In this document: positions 17,293-26,855 of the stretch, in pieces
Layout of the letters: every line of letters begins with the position of its first letter
How positions within the stretch are numbered: the stretch's first letter is position 1
Assembly (NCBI GenBank): GCA_963835955.1
Contig: CAWIHZ010000021.1
Coordinates: forward strand, 58,020-122,019
Length of the DNA: 64,000 nucleotides
Origin: Roseiarcus sp963835955
GTDB lineage: Bacteria; Pseudomonadota; Alphaproteobacteria; Rhizobiales; Beijerinckiaceae
Direction: 5' to 3'
Position numbers and translations under genes: made by a program
Notes under the pieces: generated by a model
The model's input: the letters and a program-made list of their open reading frames with translations, nothing else
Database searches by the model: none
What the model was told of the DNA's origin: nothing

Positions 17293-20200
17293 ATGGTCGA
17301 AATAATGGACACAAGCCAAGCGCGGAATATGGCGGGCGTTGGACGCCAAACCAGGCTCGTCGCCGAGGAGGCCGCGCGCCGCGCCGGCATGCGCCTGGAG
17401 GAATGGCTCGACCATGCGGTCGAACAAGCGCTGGAAACGAGCGCGCGGGCGCAAGTGCGCGACGGTGGGGACGATTGGCCAGACGCCGAAAGGCGCCTCG
17501 ATGGAATTTCGCGCCGCGAGCGAGGAGCGTGCGGTCCCGAACGATACAATCTTGGATCGCGCTGCGATCCCGATCGAGAGGATGCGCGGGAGCGCGATGG
17601 CGAGGACCTGCTCGGGTCGGCGATCGAGCGCTTCGAAAGACGATTCGCCCGCAGCGAAGAGCGCGCCGCGCGAGCCTTCGAATCGATTGCGCGGATGATC
17701 GAGCGTTCGAACACGATACGAAATGACGACCTGCGCGCAAGGCTCGAGGCTGCGCGGCGGCCGGGTGCGACGGACCGGCCTTCGCCGCGCGAACCGGCGC
17801 ATGCGCTTGAATCGGTCGCCGGGAAGCCGCGCCTGGATCTGAAGGATGCGGTCTCCCAGATCGCCATGCGTCGTCAGGAGCTCGAAGCTCGCGGAGCGCG
17901 GAACGCGTCAGCGATCCCGCGGCCCGAGCGGGTCGAGGTTCCGGCGAACGTCAAGCGCGGCGACGCCGGTCAAGTCGCGTCCGAGGATCCCTCATCCGCA
18001 GCCGGTCCTTCCGACGATCCGCACCGCGTCGAGACGCCGCCCGCCGCCGCGGCTCCGGCCTCCCTGGTCGAGGACCTCAGGGTCCTCGTCGGCAGGCTCG
18101 ACGACTTGCGGCGCGAACAGGCCGGTCCGTGCGTCAGCGCCGCGGAGGTCGACGCGATGCGGGTCGAGATCGCCGCGATGACGCGAAGTCTCGCCGACCT
18201 GGCGCCGCGTAACGCGGTCGTCGCACTCGAGGGCGCGATCCGCGATTTGACGGAGCGGGTCGCCATGTTGCGCGAGAACGGCCACGGCAAATCGTTGCTC
18301 GCTCCGTTGGACGCCGTGGCGGCCGAATTGCGCGCGAGCCTGAAGGCGCATGACCCTAGGGAGGCCGCGGCCGGGCTCGAACGCGAGATCCGCGCGATCG
18401 GGGGGAAAATCGACGGCCTCGCCGAGTCGGCGATCGACCCGGACAAGTTCGAACGCATTCGGCGCCAGACCGAGGAGGTGCGCAACCTCCTCGCTGCGGC
18501 TGCTATGCGTTCGGCGCCGGTCGAACGGCTGGAGCGCCAAATCGGCGAACTTGCCGATCGCGTGGAGCAGCTCGCCGCAAGTCCGGCGCCGCATATCGAA
18601 TCCGCCCAAATGGCGGCCTCCCTCGATGACATGCGGAAGGAGTTCGAACGCTCGACCCCCCTCGAGGCGCTGTCGTCGATCGAGCGGCGCCTGGAACAAA
18701 TCGCGGAACGTCTCGATCGCGAAATTTCCAGACCCACGCGCGCCGTCGTCGATTCACGCCCATTCGACGATCTGGCCAGCCGCATCGACGGCGTCCGCCA
18801 ATCGCTGGAAGCGCGCGCGCAGCCGCTGGTCGACGCCAGCGCGCTCGAAGCGTCGCTGAAGGAGCTCAACGCCAGACTGGACAAGACCGAGGGAGAGCGA
18901 GACGCGGGCGAATTGCAATCGTTGCTGAAGCACATCGCCGCCCGGATGGATCGCGAAATCGCGTCGGCGTTTGACGCCTCCGCCCGCAAGGACGCCGAGA
19001 CACACGCCATCGAACCGCTGCTGGCCAAAATTGTCGCCAAACTCGACGCGATCGGCGCCCCGACGCTCGATCGGAGCACGATCGAAGATATCGCCGACCA
19101 GGTGACGCGGCGGCTGGAGCATCGCAATGCCGGGCAAGTCGACGCGGAGGTGCTGGCCGAGCAGATCGCCAATATCCACGACCGTCTGGACGCGCCGAAC
19201 GAGCGCACCGGGCGGTCCGACAGCGTGGAGCCGCTCGTCCGAGAGCTGTTGGAAAAGCTGCGCGAAGCGAGCGCGGCGCCGATCTTCCTTGGGCGCGACG
19301 GATCGCCCGCGATCGCCACGGGTCTGCTCTCCGATCTTGCGGACCTGCGGGCCGAGCAGGCCGAAGCCGACCGACGCACGCACACTCGTCTGAGCGGCCT
19401 CCAAGACATCTTGGAGAAGCTCGCCGAGCGGCTCGCGAGCATCGAAAGCGGAATGTCAGACGACTTCGACGCCGCCGCTCGGCCGCCGGTTCGGGCCGAG
19501 CCCGCGCGCAAAGCTTCAGCCGCGGCGCTGCCCGGCGTCGAATTGTTGGCGGCCGACGACGCGGCCGATTTCTCTCCCCATCGCCGCGCGGTCGAGGCGG
19601 CGGCGCGAGCCGATGCGGCCAGGCCTTCGCCGAAGACCGGTGAAGACGACCAGTCCCTGCCGTCGCCGGACGGCGAGGACTTTTTGCTCGAACCAGGCGT
19701 CGGCGCGCCCCGTCGGGCGCGAGAGACCCGCGACCCCGCCCGTGCGACCGGCGCGAGAACAAATCCGACCGTCAGCGTTCACATCGCCGCCGCTCGCCGC
19801 GCGGCGCAGCTTGCGCTCGCCGAAAGCAACGGCGCGGCGACCAAAACCTCGCGCGGCGGTCAGCCGGTCCGAATGGCGGCTCGAGGGGTCGAACAGGCGA
19901 AAGCCTTCTATGCAAACCACAAGCGACCCGTATTGCTCGGCGTCGCGTTGCTGATCGCGGCCACCGTTGCGATCCGCCTTGTCGGTCTACACTCCCCGCT
20001 TCCACAAAAGTCTGGTCCTGACGGGCGACCGGCCAAGGCGGCCGCTGCTGACGCCAAGTCCGTCAAGCCGATCGGATTGACCGGCCCGGCCAAGACGGCC
20101 CGGCGGCTAATCGATTCGACGCCAACCGGATCAATCGCGCCGGCTCCTGAGCCCTCGCAAGCCGAAACGTCTGAACCCTCCAGCGCCACCCTGGCGTTGC

Positions 20201-20928
20201 CGCCCGATCTCCTTGCTGCGATTCCCGCCGGGATATCCGAGGCCCTTCGCGATTCCGTGGTCGCCGGCGCCCCGGGCGCGCAATATGAACTGGCGCAGCG
20301 CCTGTTCGAGGGTCGCGGTCTTCCCCGCGATCAACAGGCGGCGGCGCTCTGGTTCGAACGCGCAGCCTCGCTCGGTCTCGCGCCCGCGCAATACCGGCTC
20401 GGCGCGATGTACGAAAAGGGCGTCGGCGTCGCGCGCGACCTGAGCGCGGCGAAGCGCTGGTATCTGAAGGCGGCGGAGGCCGGCAACGCCCGAGCCGCGC
20501 ATAACCTGGCCGTCATGAACGCCGAACCGGCCGAGGGAATACCCGACTATGTCGAAGCGGCCAACTGGTTTCGCAAGGCAGGCCAAATGGGCGTGCGCGA
20601 CAGCCAGTTCAATCTTGCCATTCTCTACGCCAGGGGTCTCGGGGTCGGGAAGGACCTGCGACAATCCTGGTTGTGGTTTTCGCTCGCCGCCGCGCAGGGG
20701 GACGTGGACGCGGCCAAAAAGCGCGATGAGGTCGCCGCGAAGATGGATCCGGCGGAGCTCGCCGCTGCCGCCGACGCACTGGGGAAATTCAAAGTCGTCG
20801 ACCCTGACCCGATCGCCAACGAAGTCATCGCGCCTCCCGGCGGCTGGGACGCCAAACCGGCGTCGCCCTCGGTCGGCAAGTCGGGGCCGCCCTCCCGCGG
20901 GGGAGCGCGCCCGCAGACGCCGCTTTGA
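17293..20928 (+). CDS. PodJ-like polarity protein: coiled coil, one membrane segment, Sel1 repeats
   Basis: About 1211 residues from the ATG at 17293. The frame is open to a TTG at 17146, and no start has a strong ribosome site. Residues ~18-45 (LVAEEAARRAGMRLEEWLDHAVEQA) resemble the short N-terminal motif of rhizobial PodJ-like proteins. Long coiled coils fill ~100-750. A Pro/charged stretch precedes one membrane segment at ~878-898 (PVLLGVALLIAATVAIRLVGL). Four Sel1-type repeats follow at ~995-1140 (AQYELAQRLFEGRGLPRD, AQYRLGAMYEKGVGVARD) in the periplasm. In Caulobacter this layout marks a cell pole organiser. The function here is inferred from architecture, because the coiled coil itself is poorly conserved. 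Confidence 0.8.
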   Translation: MVEIMDTSQARNMAGVGRQTRLVAEEAARRAGMRLEEWLDHAVEQALETSARAQVRDGGDDWPDAERRLDGISRRERGACGPERYNLGSRCDPDREDARERDGEDLLGSAIERFERRFARSEERAARAFESIARMIERSNTIRNDDLRARLEAARRPGATDRPSPREPAHALESVAGKPRLDLKDAVSQIAMRRQELEARGARNASAIPRPERVEVPANVKRGDAGQVASEDPSSAAGPSDDPHRVETPPAAAAPASLVEDLRVLVGRLDDLRREQAGPCVSAAEVDAMRVEIAAMTRSLADLAPRNAVVALEGAIRDLTERVAMLRENGHGKSLLAPLDAVAAELRASLKAHDPREAAAGLEREIRAIGGKIDGLAESAIDPDKFERIRRQTEEVRNLLAAAAMRSAPVERLERQIGELADRVEQLAASPAPHIESAQMAASLDDMRKEFERSTPLEALSSIERRLEQIAERLDREISRPTRAVVDSRPFDDLASRIDGVRQSLEARAQPLVDASALEASLKELNARLDKTEGERDAGELQSLLKHIAARMDREIASAFDASARKDAETHAIEPLLAKIVAKLDAIGAPTLDRSTIEDIADQVTRRLEHRNAGQVDAEVLAEQIANIHDRLDAPNERTGRSDSVEPLVRELLEKLREASAAPIFLGRDGSPAIATGLLSDLADLRAEQAEADRRTHTRLSGLQDILEKLAERLASIESGMSDDFDAAARPPVRAEPARKASAAALPGVELLAADDAADFSPHRRAVEAAARADAARPSPKTGEDDQSLPSPDGEDFLLEPGVGAPRRARETRDPARATGARTNPTVSVHIAAARRAAQLALAESNGAATKTSRGGQPVRMAARGVEQAKAFYANHKRPVLLGVALLIAATVAIRLVGLHSPLPQKSGPDGRPAKAAAADAKSVKPIGLTGPAKTARRLIDSTPTGSIAPAPEPSQAETSEPSSATLALPPDLLAAIPAGISEALRDSVVAGAPGAQYELAQRLFEGRGLPRDQQAAALWFERAASLGLAPAQYRLGAMYEKGVGVARDLSAAKRWYLKAAEAGNARAAHNLAVMNAEPAEGIPDYVEAANWFRKAGQMGVRDSQFNLAILYARGLGVGKDLRQSWLWFSLAAAQGDVDAAKKRDEVAAKMDPAELAAAADALGKFKVVDPDPIANEVIAPPGGWDAKPASPSVGKSGPPSRGGARPQTPL

Positions 20929-21029
20929 GCGGTTGGCCTGGCGCGCGCCGCGCGTCCCTCGGGGCGCCTCCGCTTGCCGTCGGCCCAGCCACGTCCTAAC
21001 GCTTCGGCGTCGCCGAGAGCAAGGACGAG

Positions 21030-22919
21030 ATGGAACCCCGTTCACCCCGCGCCTTGCCGCGCCTCAATCTGCGCCTGCTGGGCGTGACCGACCTCCACGC
21101 CAGTCTCTACCCTTACGATTATTACCGCGACCGCCCCGACGATTCGGTCGGCCTTGCGCGTATGGCGTCTCTGATCGCTGCGGCGCGCAGGGAAACGCCC
21201 AATTGTCTGCTGTTCGACAATGGCGACATTCTCCAGGGGACGCCGCTCGGCGACCTCGCGGCGCAGACCATGGCGAAGGACCCGCAAGCGGTCCATCCTG
21301 TGATCGCGACCATGAATACGCTCGCCTATGCGGCTGCGGCGCCCGGCAACCACGACTTCAACTACGGACTCGACATTCTCGAGCGCGCCTACGCGGCCGC
21401 GCGCTTCCCGGCGGTCTGTTGCAACGTCCGGCGCCAGGACGGCGCGTCTTGGCTCCCTCCCTGGGTCGTGATCGAACGGACATTCGCGGACGAGGCCGGC
21501 GCGCCGCGCCGATTCAAGGTCGGCGTCATCGGCTTCGCGCCGCCGCAAATCGCGCAATGGGATGAAGCGCTGGTCGCCGGAGTCCTGACCACGCTCGACG
21601 TTGTCGATGCGGCGCGGGCGGAGATTGGCGCGCTGAGAGGCAGGGGGGCCGATCTCGTCGTCGCGTTGTGCCATTCGGGCATTTCATCGCTGCCGTCGCG
21701 ACCGGGCGAAGAGAATGCGGCGCTTGACCTCGCGAAGGTCGAGGGAATCGACGCGCTCTTCCTTGGTCACCAGCATATGCTGTTTCCTGGCGAGGATTTC
21801 GCCGGCCGCGACGGTCTGGACGCGGCGCGGGGAACGATCCATGGCAAGCCGGCCGTGATGGCCGGCTTCTCGGGCAGCCATCTCGGCGTCATCGATATCT
21901 TGCTGGAACAGGGCGCGGCCGGTTGGAGGGTAGCCAACACGCGAGTCGAAATCCGGCCGATCGCCAAACGCGATCAAAAGGGCGCTCCCGTCGCCCTCGT
22001 CGAGTCCGATCCGGCTGTGCTCGAAGCGGCAGGCCCGTCGCATCGGGCGACGCTTGACTATGTGCGCCGGCCGGTCGGAAAACTTGCAGCGCCGCTTCAG
22101 ACTTATCTGGCGCTCATCGCCGAAGATCCGACGGTGCAGCTCGTCAACGAAGCCCAACGCGCCTTTGCAGCGTCGCTCGCGGCTACGCGCGCGGAGCTCG
22201 CCGGATTGCCGATCCTCTCGGCTTGCGCGCCGTTCAAATGCGGCGGACGCGGAGGGCCGGACTTCTACACCGACGTTGCGCCGGGGCCGATCGCAATCAA
22301 GGACGTCGCGGACATCTATCCCTATCCCAACAGCCTTCGCGTCCTGAAAGTGACCGGGGCGACGATCAGCGAATGGCTCGAACGCTCAGCGTCGATTTTT
22401 CGGCGCCTCGACAAGGCCTCCGGCAATGAGCAGCCGCTGCTCGGCCCCGCCTTCGCCTGTTACAATTTCGACGTCATCGATGGCGTCGAATACGCAATCG
22501 ACGTTGTCGAACCAGCCCGCTACGACGAATTGGGGGCGCTGATCGCGCCCGACGCGCGCCGCATTCGCGATCTGACGTTCCATGGCGCAGCGGTCGACCC
22601 GAAGCAGACCTTTCTCGTCGTCACCAACAATTACCGGGCGAGCGGAGGCGGCGGGTTTCCCGGGTGCGACGGAACTAACGTCGCGATCGAGACGCCGGAC
22701 GCCAATCGCGATGTCCTGCTGCGCCACATCGCCGGCGCCGGCGAGATCGCGCCGCGGTCCGACGGCAATTGGCGCTTCGCCCCGTGGCCCGGAGGGATCG
22801 TCGCGACCTTCCTCACCTCGCCCGCGGCGGCGGCGCTGCCGGCGCCGCGCGGGCTGAAGTTGACCCCGATGGGCTCGGCGCCGGGAGGCTTTCTGAAACT
22901 CCGGGTCGAGACGATTTAG
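21030..22919 (+). CDS. CpdB-like 2',3'-cyclic-nucleotide phosphodiesterase / 3'-nucleotidase
   Basis: 629 residues. The N-terminal metallophosphatase domain begins at once with LLGVTDLHASLYPYDYY (metal-binding D and H) and continues with NGDILQGTPLGD and the GNHDFNYG motif. The 5'-nucleotidase C-terminal domain starts at ~330 and has the substrate-stacking region around DIYPYPNSLRVLKVTG and a late NNYRASGGGGFPG. Family members clear cyclic nucleotides and 3'-nucleotides in the periplasm. Unusually, I see no signal peptide: the domain starts ~15 residues from the ATG. Either the protein stays in the cytoplasm or the true start is lost. Confidence 0.88.
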   Translation: MEPRSPRALPRLNLRLLGVTDLHASLYPYDYYRDRPDDSVGLARMASLIAAARRETPNCLLFDNGDILQGTPLGDLAAQTMAKDPQAVHPVIATMNTLAYAAAAPGNHDFNYGLDILERAYAAARFPAVCCNVRRQDGASWLPPWVVIERTFADEAGAPRRFKVGVIGFAPPQIAQWDEALVAGVLTTLDVVDAARAEIGALRGRGADLVVALCHSGISSLPSRPGEENAALDLAKVEGIDALFLGHQHMLFPGEDFAGRDGLDAARGTIHGKPAVMAGFSGSHLGVIDILLEQGAAGWRVANTRVEIRPIAKRDQKGAPVALVESDPAVLEAAGPSHRATLDYVRRPVGKLAAPLQTYLALIAEDPTVQLVNEAQRAFAASLAATRAELAGLPILSACAPFKCGGRGGPDFYTDVAPGPIAIKDVADIYPYPNSLRVLKVTGATISEWLERSASIFRRLDKASGNEQPLLGPAFACYNFDVIDGVEYAIDVVEPARYDELGALIAPDARRIRDLTFHGAAVDPKQTFLVVTNNYRASGGGGFPGCDGTNVAIETPDANRDVLLRHIAGAGEIAPRSDGNWRFAPWPGGIVATFLTSPAAAALPAPRGLKLTPMGSAPGGFLKLRVETI

Positions 22920-24544
22920 CCGAGATCGGTCGCCGCGCGCTCAGCGGCCTTGGGAGAATGCAGGTCGACGCGCTGCAGGAGAAAAGCCAACGGCACCAGG
23001 AGCAACGCAAACAGCGACAGCGCGGCGAAAACGTCGATGTAGGAGAGAAGCGCGGCCTGGTTCATCAGCATTCGGCCGATCCACGCCACGGCCTGATGGG
23101 TCGCATCGGGAGCAGCGGTCCCGTGTCGGACGAAATACGAAGCGGCCTGACCGATTGTGCGCTGGTAGGCCAACGAGGAAGCGCTGAGATTCTCGGCCAG
23201 CCGCGCCTGATGAAACTGCTCGCGCCGCGCGAGCAGGGTCTGGGCCATCGAGACGCCGAAGCTGCCGCCGAGATTGCGCGCGACATTGATCAGCGCCGAA
23301 GCCTGGCCCGATTTTCCTGGCGGCAGTCCGACGTAGGAATAGCTGGTGATGGTCAGGAAGAGGAACGGAATCGCCGCCATTTGGAACGTGCGCGCCCAGG
23401 CGAACCAGTCGAAATCGGCATTCGGCGACAGGCCGGTAAAGTGGTACATTGCGATCCCGATCGCAACCAGCGCTCCCCCCATCATATAGCGCGGCTGGGC
23501 GAAGCGGCTGACCTGACCGGCCAAGGCCATGGAGACGAGAGCGCTGAAGCCGCCAGGCATCAGCGAAAGCCCGGCCCAAGTGGCGGTATAGCCGAAATTC
23601 TGCTGCAGGAGCTGCGGCATGAACTGGGTCGAACTGAACAGGATCGCGCCGACCGCCAGCATCACCAGAAAGGAGACGCCGAATTGCTTGCGCCCGAGCA
23701 GGCGGATGTCGACGATCGGCTCCTCGCGCGACAGCTCCCAAGGCACGAACGCCAGGAACGCAAGTCCCGAGATGATCGCGCTCGAGACGATGAAGCTCGA
23801 ATTGAACCAATCGTCCTCCTGTCCCTTGTCGAGCACGACTTCGAGAAAGCCGAGACACAGCGCGACCAGGACGAATCCGATCCAGTCAATGCGAAGCCCG
23901 CGGCGCCACAGCGCCAGGCGCTCCCTGATCAATATCGGCGGCTCATTGACGAATACGGCGACGAGCGCGAGCGAGAGCGCTCCGACCGGGACATTGATGA
24001 AGAAGATCCAGTGCCAGGACGCATTGTCGGTGATGTAGCCGCCGATCGTCGGTCCGAGCGCCGGCGCGACGATGACGGCGACGCCGTAAGCCGCGAAAGC
24101 CTGGGCGCGCTTCGAGGGCGGGAATGTGTCGGCGAGCATCGCCTGTTCGCTTGGCGCCATGCCGCCGCCGCCCAGCCCCTGAAGCGCGCGCGCAGCGACC
24201 AGCGATCCCAGGCTCGGCGCGATTCCGCACAAAAAGGAACTCACTGAAAACAACGCTACCGACAGCATATAGAACCGCTTGCGGCCGATGACGTCGGAAA
24301 GCCAGCCGCTGACCGGCAGAATGATCGCGTTGGCGACGAGATAGCTGGTGATGACCCAGGTGCTCTCGTCCACGCTCGCGCCGAGTGAGCCGGCGATGTG
24401 CAGCAACGAGACATTGGCGATCGAGGTGTCGAGGACCTGCATGAAGGTCGCCATCGACAGGATGAAGGTGATGAGCCACGGATTGTGGCCGCCGGCGGCC
24501 GAACGGCCCGCGTCCCATCCAACGTCTCGCGGATTGCCGGTCAT
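22916..24544 (-). CDS. DHA2 family multidrug efflux permease (EmrB-like)
   Basis: 542 residues with about 14 membrane segments, matching the DHA2 drug:proton antiporters. Key pieces are FMQVLDTSIANVSLLHIAG in helix 1, GWLSDVIGRKRFY in the first loop, and ALQGLGGGGMAPSEQAML with AYGVAVIVAPALGPTIGGYI (motif C) in helix 5. The ATG at 24544 overlaps the stop of the HlyD-type gene upstream (ATGA), so the pair is translationally coupled. It should form a tripartite pump with the adaptor and an outer-membrane channel encoded elsewhere. The stop overlaps the cpdB-like gene tail-to-tail by four bases. Confidence 0.93.
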   Translation of the reverse strand: MTGNPRDVGWDAGRSAAGGHNPWLITFILSMATFMQVLDTSIANVSLLHIAGSLGASVDESTWVITSYLVANAIILPVSGWLSDVIGRKRFYMLSVALFSVSSFLCGIAPSLGSLVAARALQGLGGGGMAPSEQAMLADTFPPSKRAQAFAAYGVAVIVAPALGPTIGGYITDNASWHWIFFINVPVGALSLALVAVFVNEPPILIRERLALWRRGLRIDWIGFVLVALCLGFLEVVLDKGQEDDWFNSSFIVSSAIISGLAFLAFVPWELSREEPIVDIRLLGRKQFGVSFLVMLAVGAILFSSTQFMPQLLQQNFGYTATWAGLSLMPGGFSALVSMALAGQVSRFAQPRYMMGGALVAIGIAMYHFTGLSPNADFDWFAWARTFQMAAIPFLFLTITSYSYVGLPPGKSGQASALINVARNLGGSFGVSMAQTLLARREQFHQARLAENLSASSLAYQRTIGQAASYFVRHGTAAPDATHQAVAWIGRMLMNQAALLSYIDVFAALSLFALLLVPLAFLLQRVDLHSPKAAERAATDLG

Positions 24545-25743
24545 CGAACCTTGACTGAGGGGGTGACCGACATGCCCGGGCCAAGCTCCAGGTCGGGAAT
24601 CTTGTCGAAGACGATCTTGACCGGAACGCGCTGGACGACCTTGACGTAATTGCCGGTCGCGTTCTCGGCCGGGAGCAGACTGAAGGCGGTGCCGCTGCCG
24701 GCCTGGATGCTTTGGACATGACCCTTGAAGCTGCGGCCGTAGGCGTCGATCCCGATGGTCGCGGGCTGGCCCGGACGCATGTCGGCGAGCTGGGTCTCGC
24801 GGAAGTTGGCGGTGACCCACACATCGAGCGGCACGATCAGCATCAACGCCTGGCCCGGCGTCGCGTAGGCGCCTTTCGCCGCCGTCAACTGCGTCACCCG
24901 GCCTTTGAACGGCGCGACCAGCGTCACGCGCGAGAGATTTGCGTTCGCCTGCGCGAGCTGGGCCTCGGCTTGCGCCCGCTGCGCCTCGCCGATCTGACGT
25001 TGGGCCGCAATGACCGCAAGCTGCTTTTTCGCCTGCGAAAGCCCGGCTTCGGCGGCGTCGAACGCCGCCTGCTTCTGCCTCAGATCGGATTCAGCCTGCT
25101 GGGCCCCCTGCAATGTGCCCGACCCCTGCTTCAAGAGCGCCTGGGCTCGGGTGTTCTGGTCCCGGGAGAACGTCAGCGCGGCCTGAGCCTGGGTCACTTG
25201 CAGCGACATCTGATCGATGGTCGCCCGCTGCGCGACCGACTGCGCACCGGCGGACGCCATCACGGCCTCGGCCTGCGCAACCTGTGCTTTGGCCTGCGCC
25301 TGCGCCGCGCGATAATTGCGGTCGTCGAGCCTGACCAGCGTCTGGCCCGGCGCCACGATCTCGTTGTCGCTCACCGCGACCTCGACGATCGCGCCCGCGA
25401 CGTCGGCGCTGATCGCGCTCGGCCGCGTGTCGATGAAGGCGTCGTCGGTCAATTCGTAGTGCCGGGCGTTGAGCCACCAGGCGACGCCGCCCGCCGCGGA
25501 CGCCAGCAGCGCCGCGGCCATCAGAAACGTCGCGATCCGATGGGTCGCGATCCAGGCCCGAGCGCCGCGCCGGGGCGGGGCGGCAACCTTGTCTGGAGTT
25601 TGATCGGTCCGCTTCCCTTGCGGCTGGTCGACGTCGCCGCGCGGGCGGTCCGTCCGCTTTTCCGCGGCGGCGTCTCCATCCGCGGGCTTCGGCTTCCGCT
25701 CCCCCTTGACGGCGGACGGACGATTGTCCTGAGTTGCTGTCAC
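24541..25743 (-). CDS. HlyD/EmrA-type membrane fusion protein
   Basis: 400 residues from a GTG at 25743, chosen because GGAGG lies five bases before it; the open frame continues upstream without recognisable sequence. A charged cytoplasmic N-terminus (~1-70) is followed by one membrane segment (IATFLMAAALLASAAGGVAWWL), a lipoyl half (HYELTDDAFIDTRPSAISADVAG), a long Ala/Gln-rich hairpin coiled coil (~150-270) and the second lipoyl half with VAPFKGRVTQLTAAKGAYATPGQ. This is the EmrA layout. It bridges the DHA2 pump to an outer-membrane factor. Confidence 0.92.
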   Translation of the reverse strand: MTATQDNRPSAVKGERKPKPADGDAAAEKRTDRPRGDVDQPQGKRTDQTPDKVAAPPRRGARAWIATHRIATFLMAAALLASAAGGVAWWLNARHYELTDDAFIDTRPSAISADVAGAIVEVAVSDNEIVAPGQTLVRLDDRNYRAAQAQAKAQVAQAEAVMASAGAQSVAQRATIDQMSLQVTQAQAALTFSRDQNTRAQALLKQGSGTLQGAQQAESDLRQKQAAFDAAEAGLSQAKKQLAVIAAQRQIGEAQRAQAEAQLAQANANLSRVTLVAPFKGRVTQLTAAKGAYATPGQALMLIVPLDVWVTANFRETQLADMRPGQPATIGIDAYGRSFKGHVQSIQAGSGTAFSLLPAENATGNYVKVVQRVPVKIVFDKIPDLELGPGMSVTPSVKVR

Positions 25744-26081
25744 GTCGACCTCCACCCCCACGACCAACAGCCCCGCCGCCCTCTTGTTCCGTAAGATTGC
25801 CGGTCTCAAACGAAAGTGATGGAACGAAATTGAGGTTGCCGAATGACGCTGGCCCAAGGGGACGGTCCGCGCCGCCGCCTTCCGGGGGCCGGAAGTTCCG
25901 CATGCGTTCGAGGGCGTCCGCCCTCGTCGACCGCCCGCCCGGTCAGGTCGGCGGCCCCAAGCTCATGGCGCGCCGACCCCAAGCGGAAACGGAGCAAATG
26001 GCGTCGGCCGCGGAACTTCGGCTCTGTGCAGCCTCTGCAAGGGTTCTTGTTATGTTCTCATCGCCGCGCTATCGTGGGCGC
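25744..26081. other. 338-base intergenic region
   Basis: It lies between the start of the efflux pair and a small conserved gene on the other strand, so it must hold promoters for both. I see no regulator gene and no clear palindrome. A long open frame on the plus strand (from 25734) only leads into the small gene. Confidence 0.45.
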
Positions 26082-26309
26082 ATGGCCGATCCGAATGAGC
26101 TGACGCGAGCCGATCCGCGCGACCTTGCCGACGCGCTCGCCTTCGCGTTGCGCTTTCAGGGCCGCAAACGCGTCCACAACGCCGACGAGATCATGTCCGA
26201 GATCGTGGCCAAGCGCCTGGTCGAGCATCTGCAGCGCGCCGGCTTCGTCGTCATGCGGCGCGCGCCGATCGGCGGCGGCGGCGCGCTCGGGCGCGGATTC
26301 GAGGACTGA
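26082..26309 (+). CDS. Small conserved protein, function unknown
   Basis: 75 residues: MADPNELTRADPRDLADALA at the start, then FALRFQGRKRVHNADEIMSE, then IVAKRLVEHLQRAGFVVMRR and a Gly-rich end. It is likely two or three helices followed by a basic strand. I recall similar small proteins in Rhizobiales genomes but know no function. Codon use is like its neighbours. A second, damaged copy lies about 1.4 kb downstream. The ATG at 26082 was chosen because sequence before it is unlike protein and the copy's similarity lies wholly after it. Confidence 0.75.
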   Translation: MADPNELTRADPRDLADALAFALRFQGRKRVHNADEIMSEIVAKRLVEHLQRAGFVVMRRAPIGGGGALGRGFED

Positions 26310-26855
26310 TCAGGAGGCCGAGGGCGCGCGCAGCGTTCCGGCATTCCCCTTCCCGACAAGCCCGGAGCCGCGCCAGGCTCCACATATATGTTAGTTGCCG
26401 CCTGCATCCCGCAACGGCATCCTCCCAACGCTAGCGCGCCGGCATTCTCCCCGACTGTCCCCATGAGCGCGCAGCTTGTCCCGCAGCGGGCAGTTGTCCC
26501 CACTGTGCCTGCGCATGCGGATTTGCCCCGCTCCGGTCCGCCCCGGCGCGGGGCTTTTCGTTTGTGGCGGGACTGCCTGCGCGGAACCGCCTGCGTCAGT
26601 CCGGCCGAGACCCAGGACCGGCGATCAGCGCGTAGGGCCGCGGCCGAGGAGATCAAGTCAAAGATCGCGGTCAAGCGCCGGTGGAACGCTTAGCCCGCCG
26701 CTATGCGAACATGGCGCACGATTGAGCGGCCTCTCCTCACGACGATGTCGGTTGACAAACTTGCGCCTTGCCGCAACGGTTGGCCGCAACGGTTGACGGG
26801 GTTCTGCGCCGAGCGAGCTTCGCTGGTTGTCGCAAATACCGTAAGAGGAATGAGG
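26310..26855. other. 546-base region with a terminator and no clear gene
   Basis: Contains the terminator at 26540-26563 and the ribosome site AGAGGA (26844-26849) of the next gene. A 101-codon frame at 26388-26693 is rich in Pro, Ala and Arg, runs through the terminator and resembles nothing known, so it is not called. Confidence 0.5.
26540..26563 (+). terminator. Rho-independent terminator
   Basis: A GCCCC/GGGGC stem around a short GGCGC loop is followed by TTTTCGTTT. It lies about 230 bases after the small conserved gene and could end its transcript. Confidence 0.65.

Noticed and set aside
26388..26693. 101-codon plus-strand frame
   Set aside because: Crosses a rho-independent terminator and has biased composition without family resemblance.
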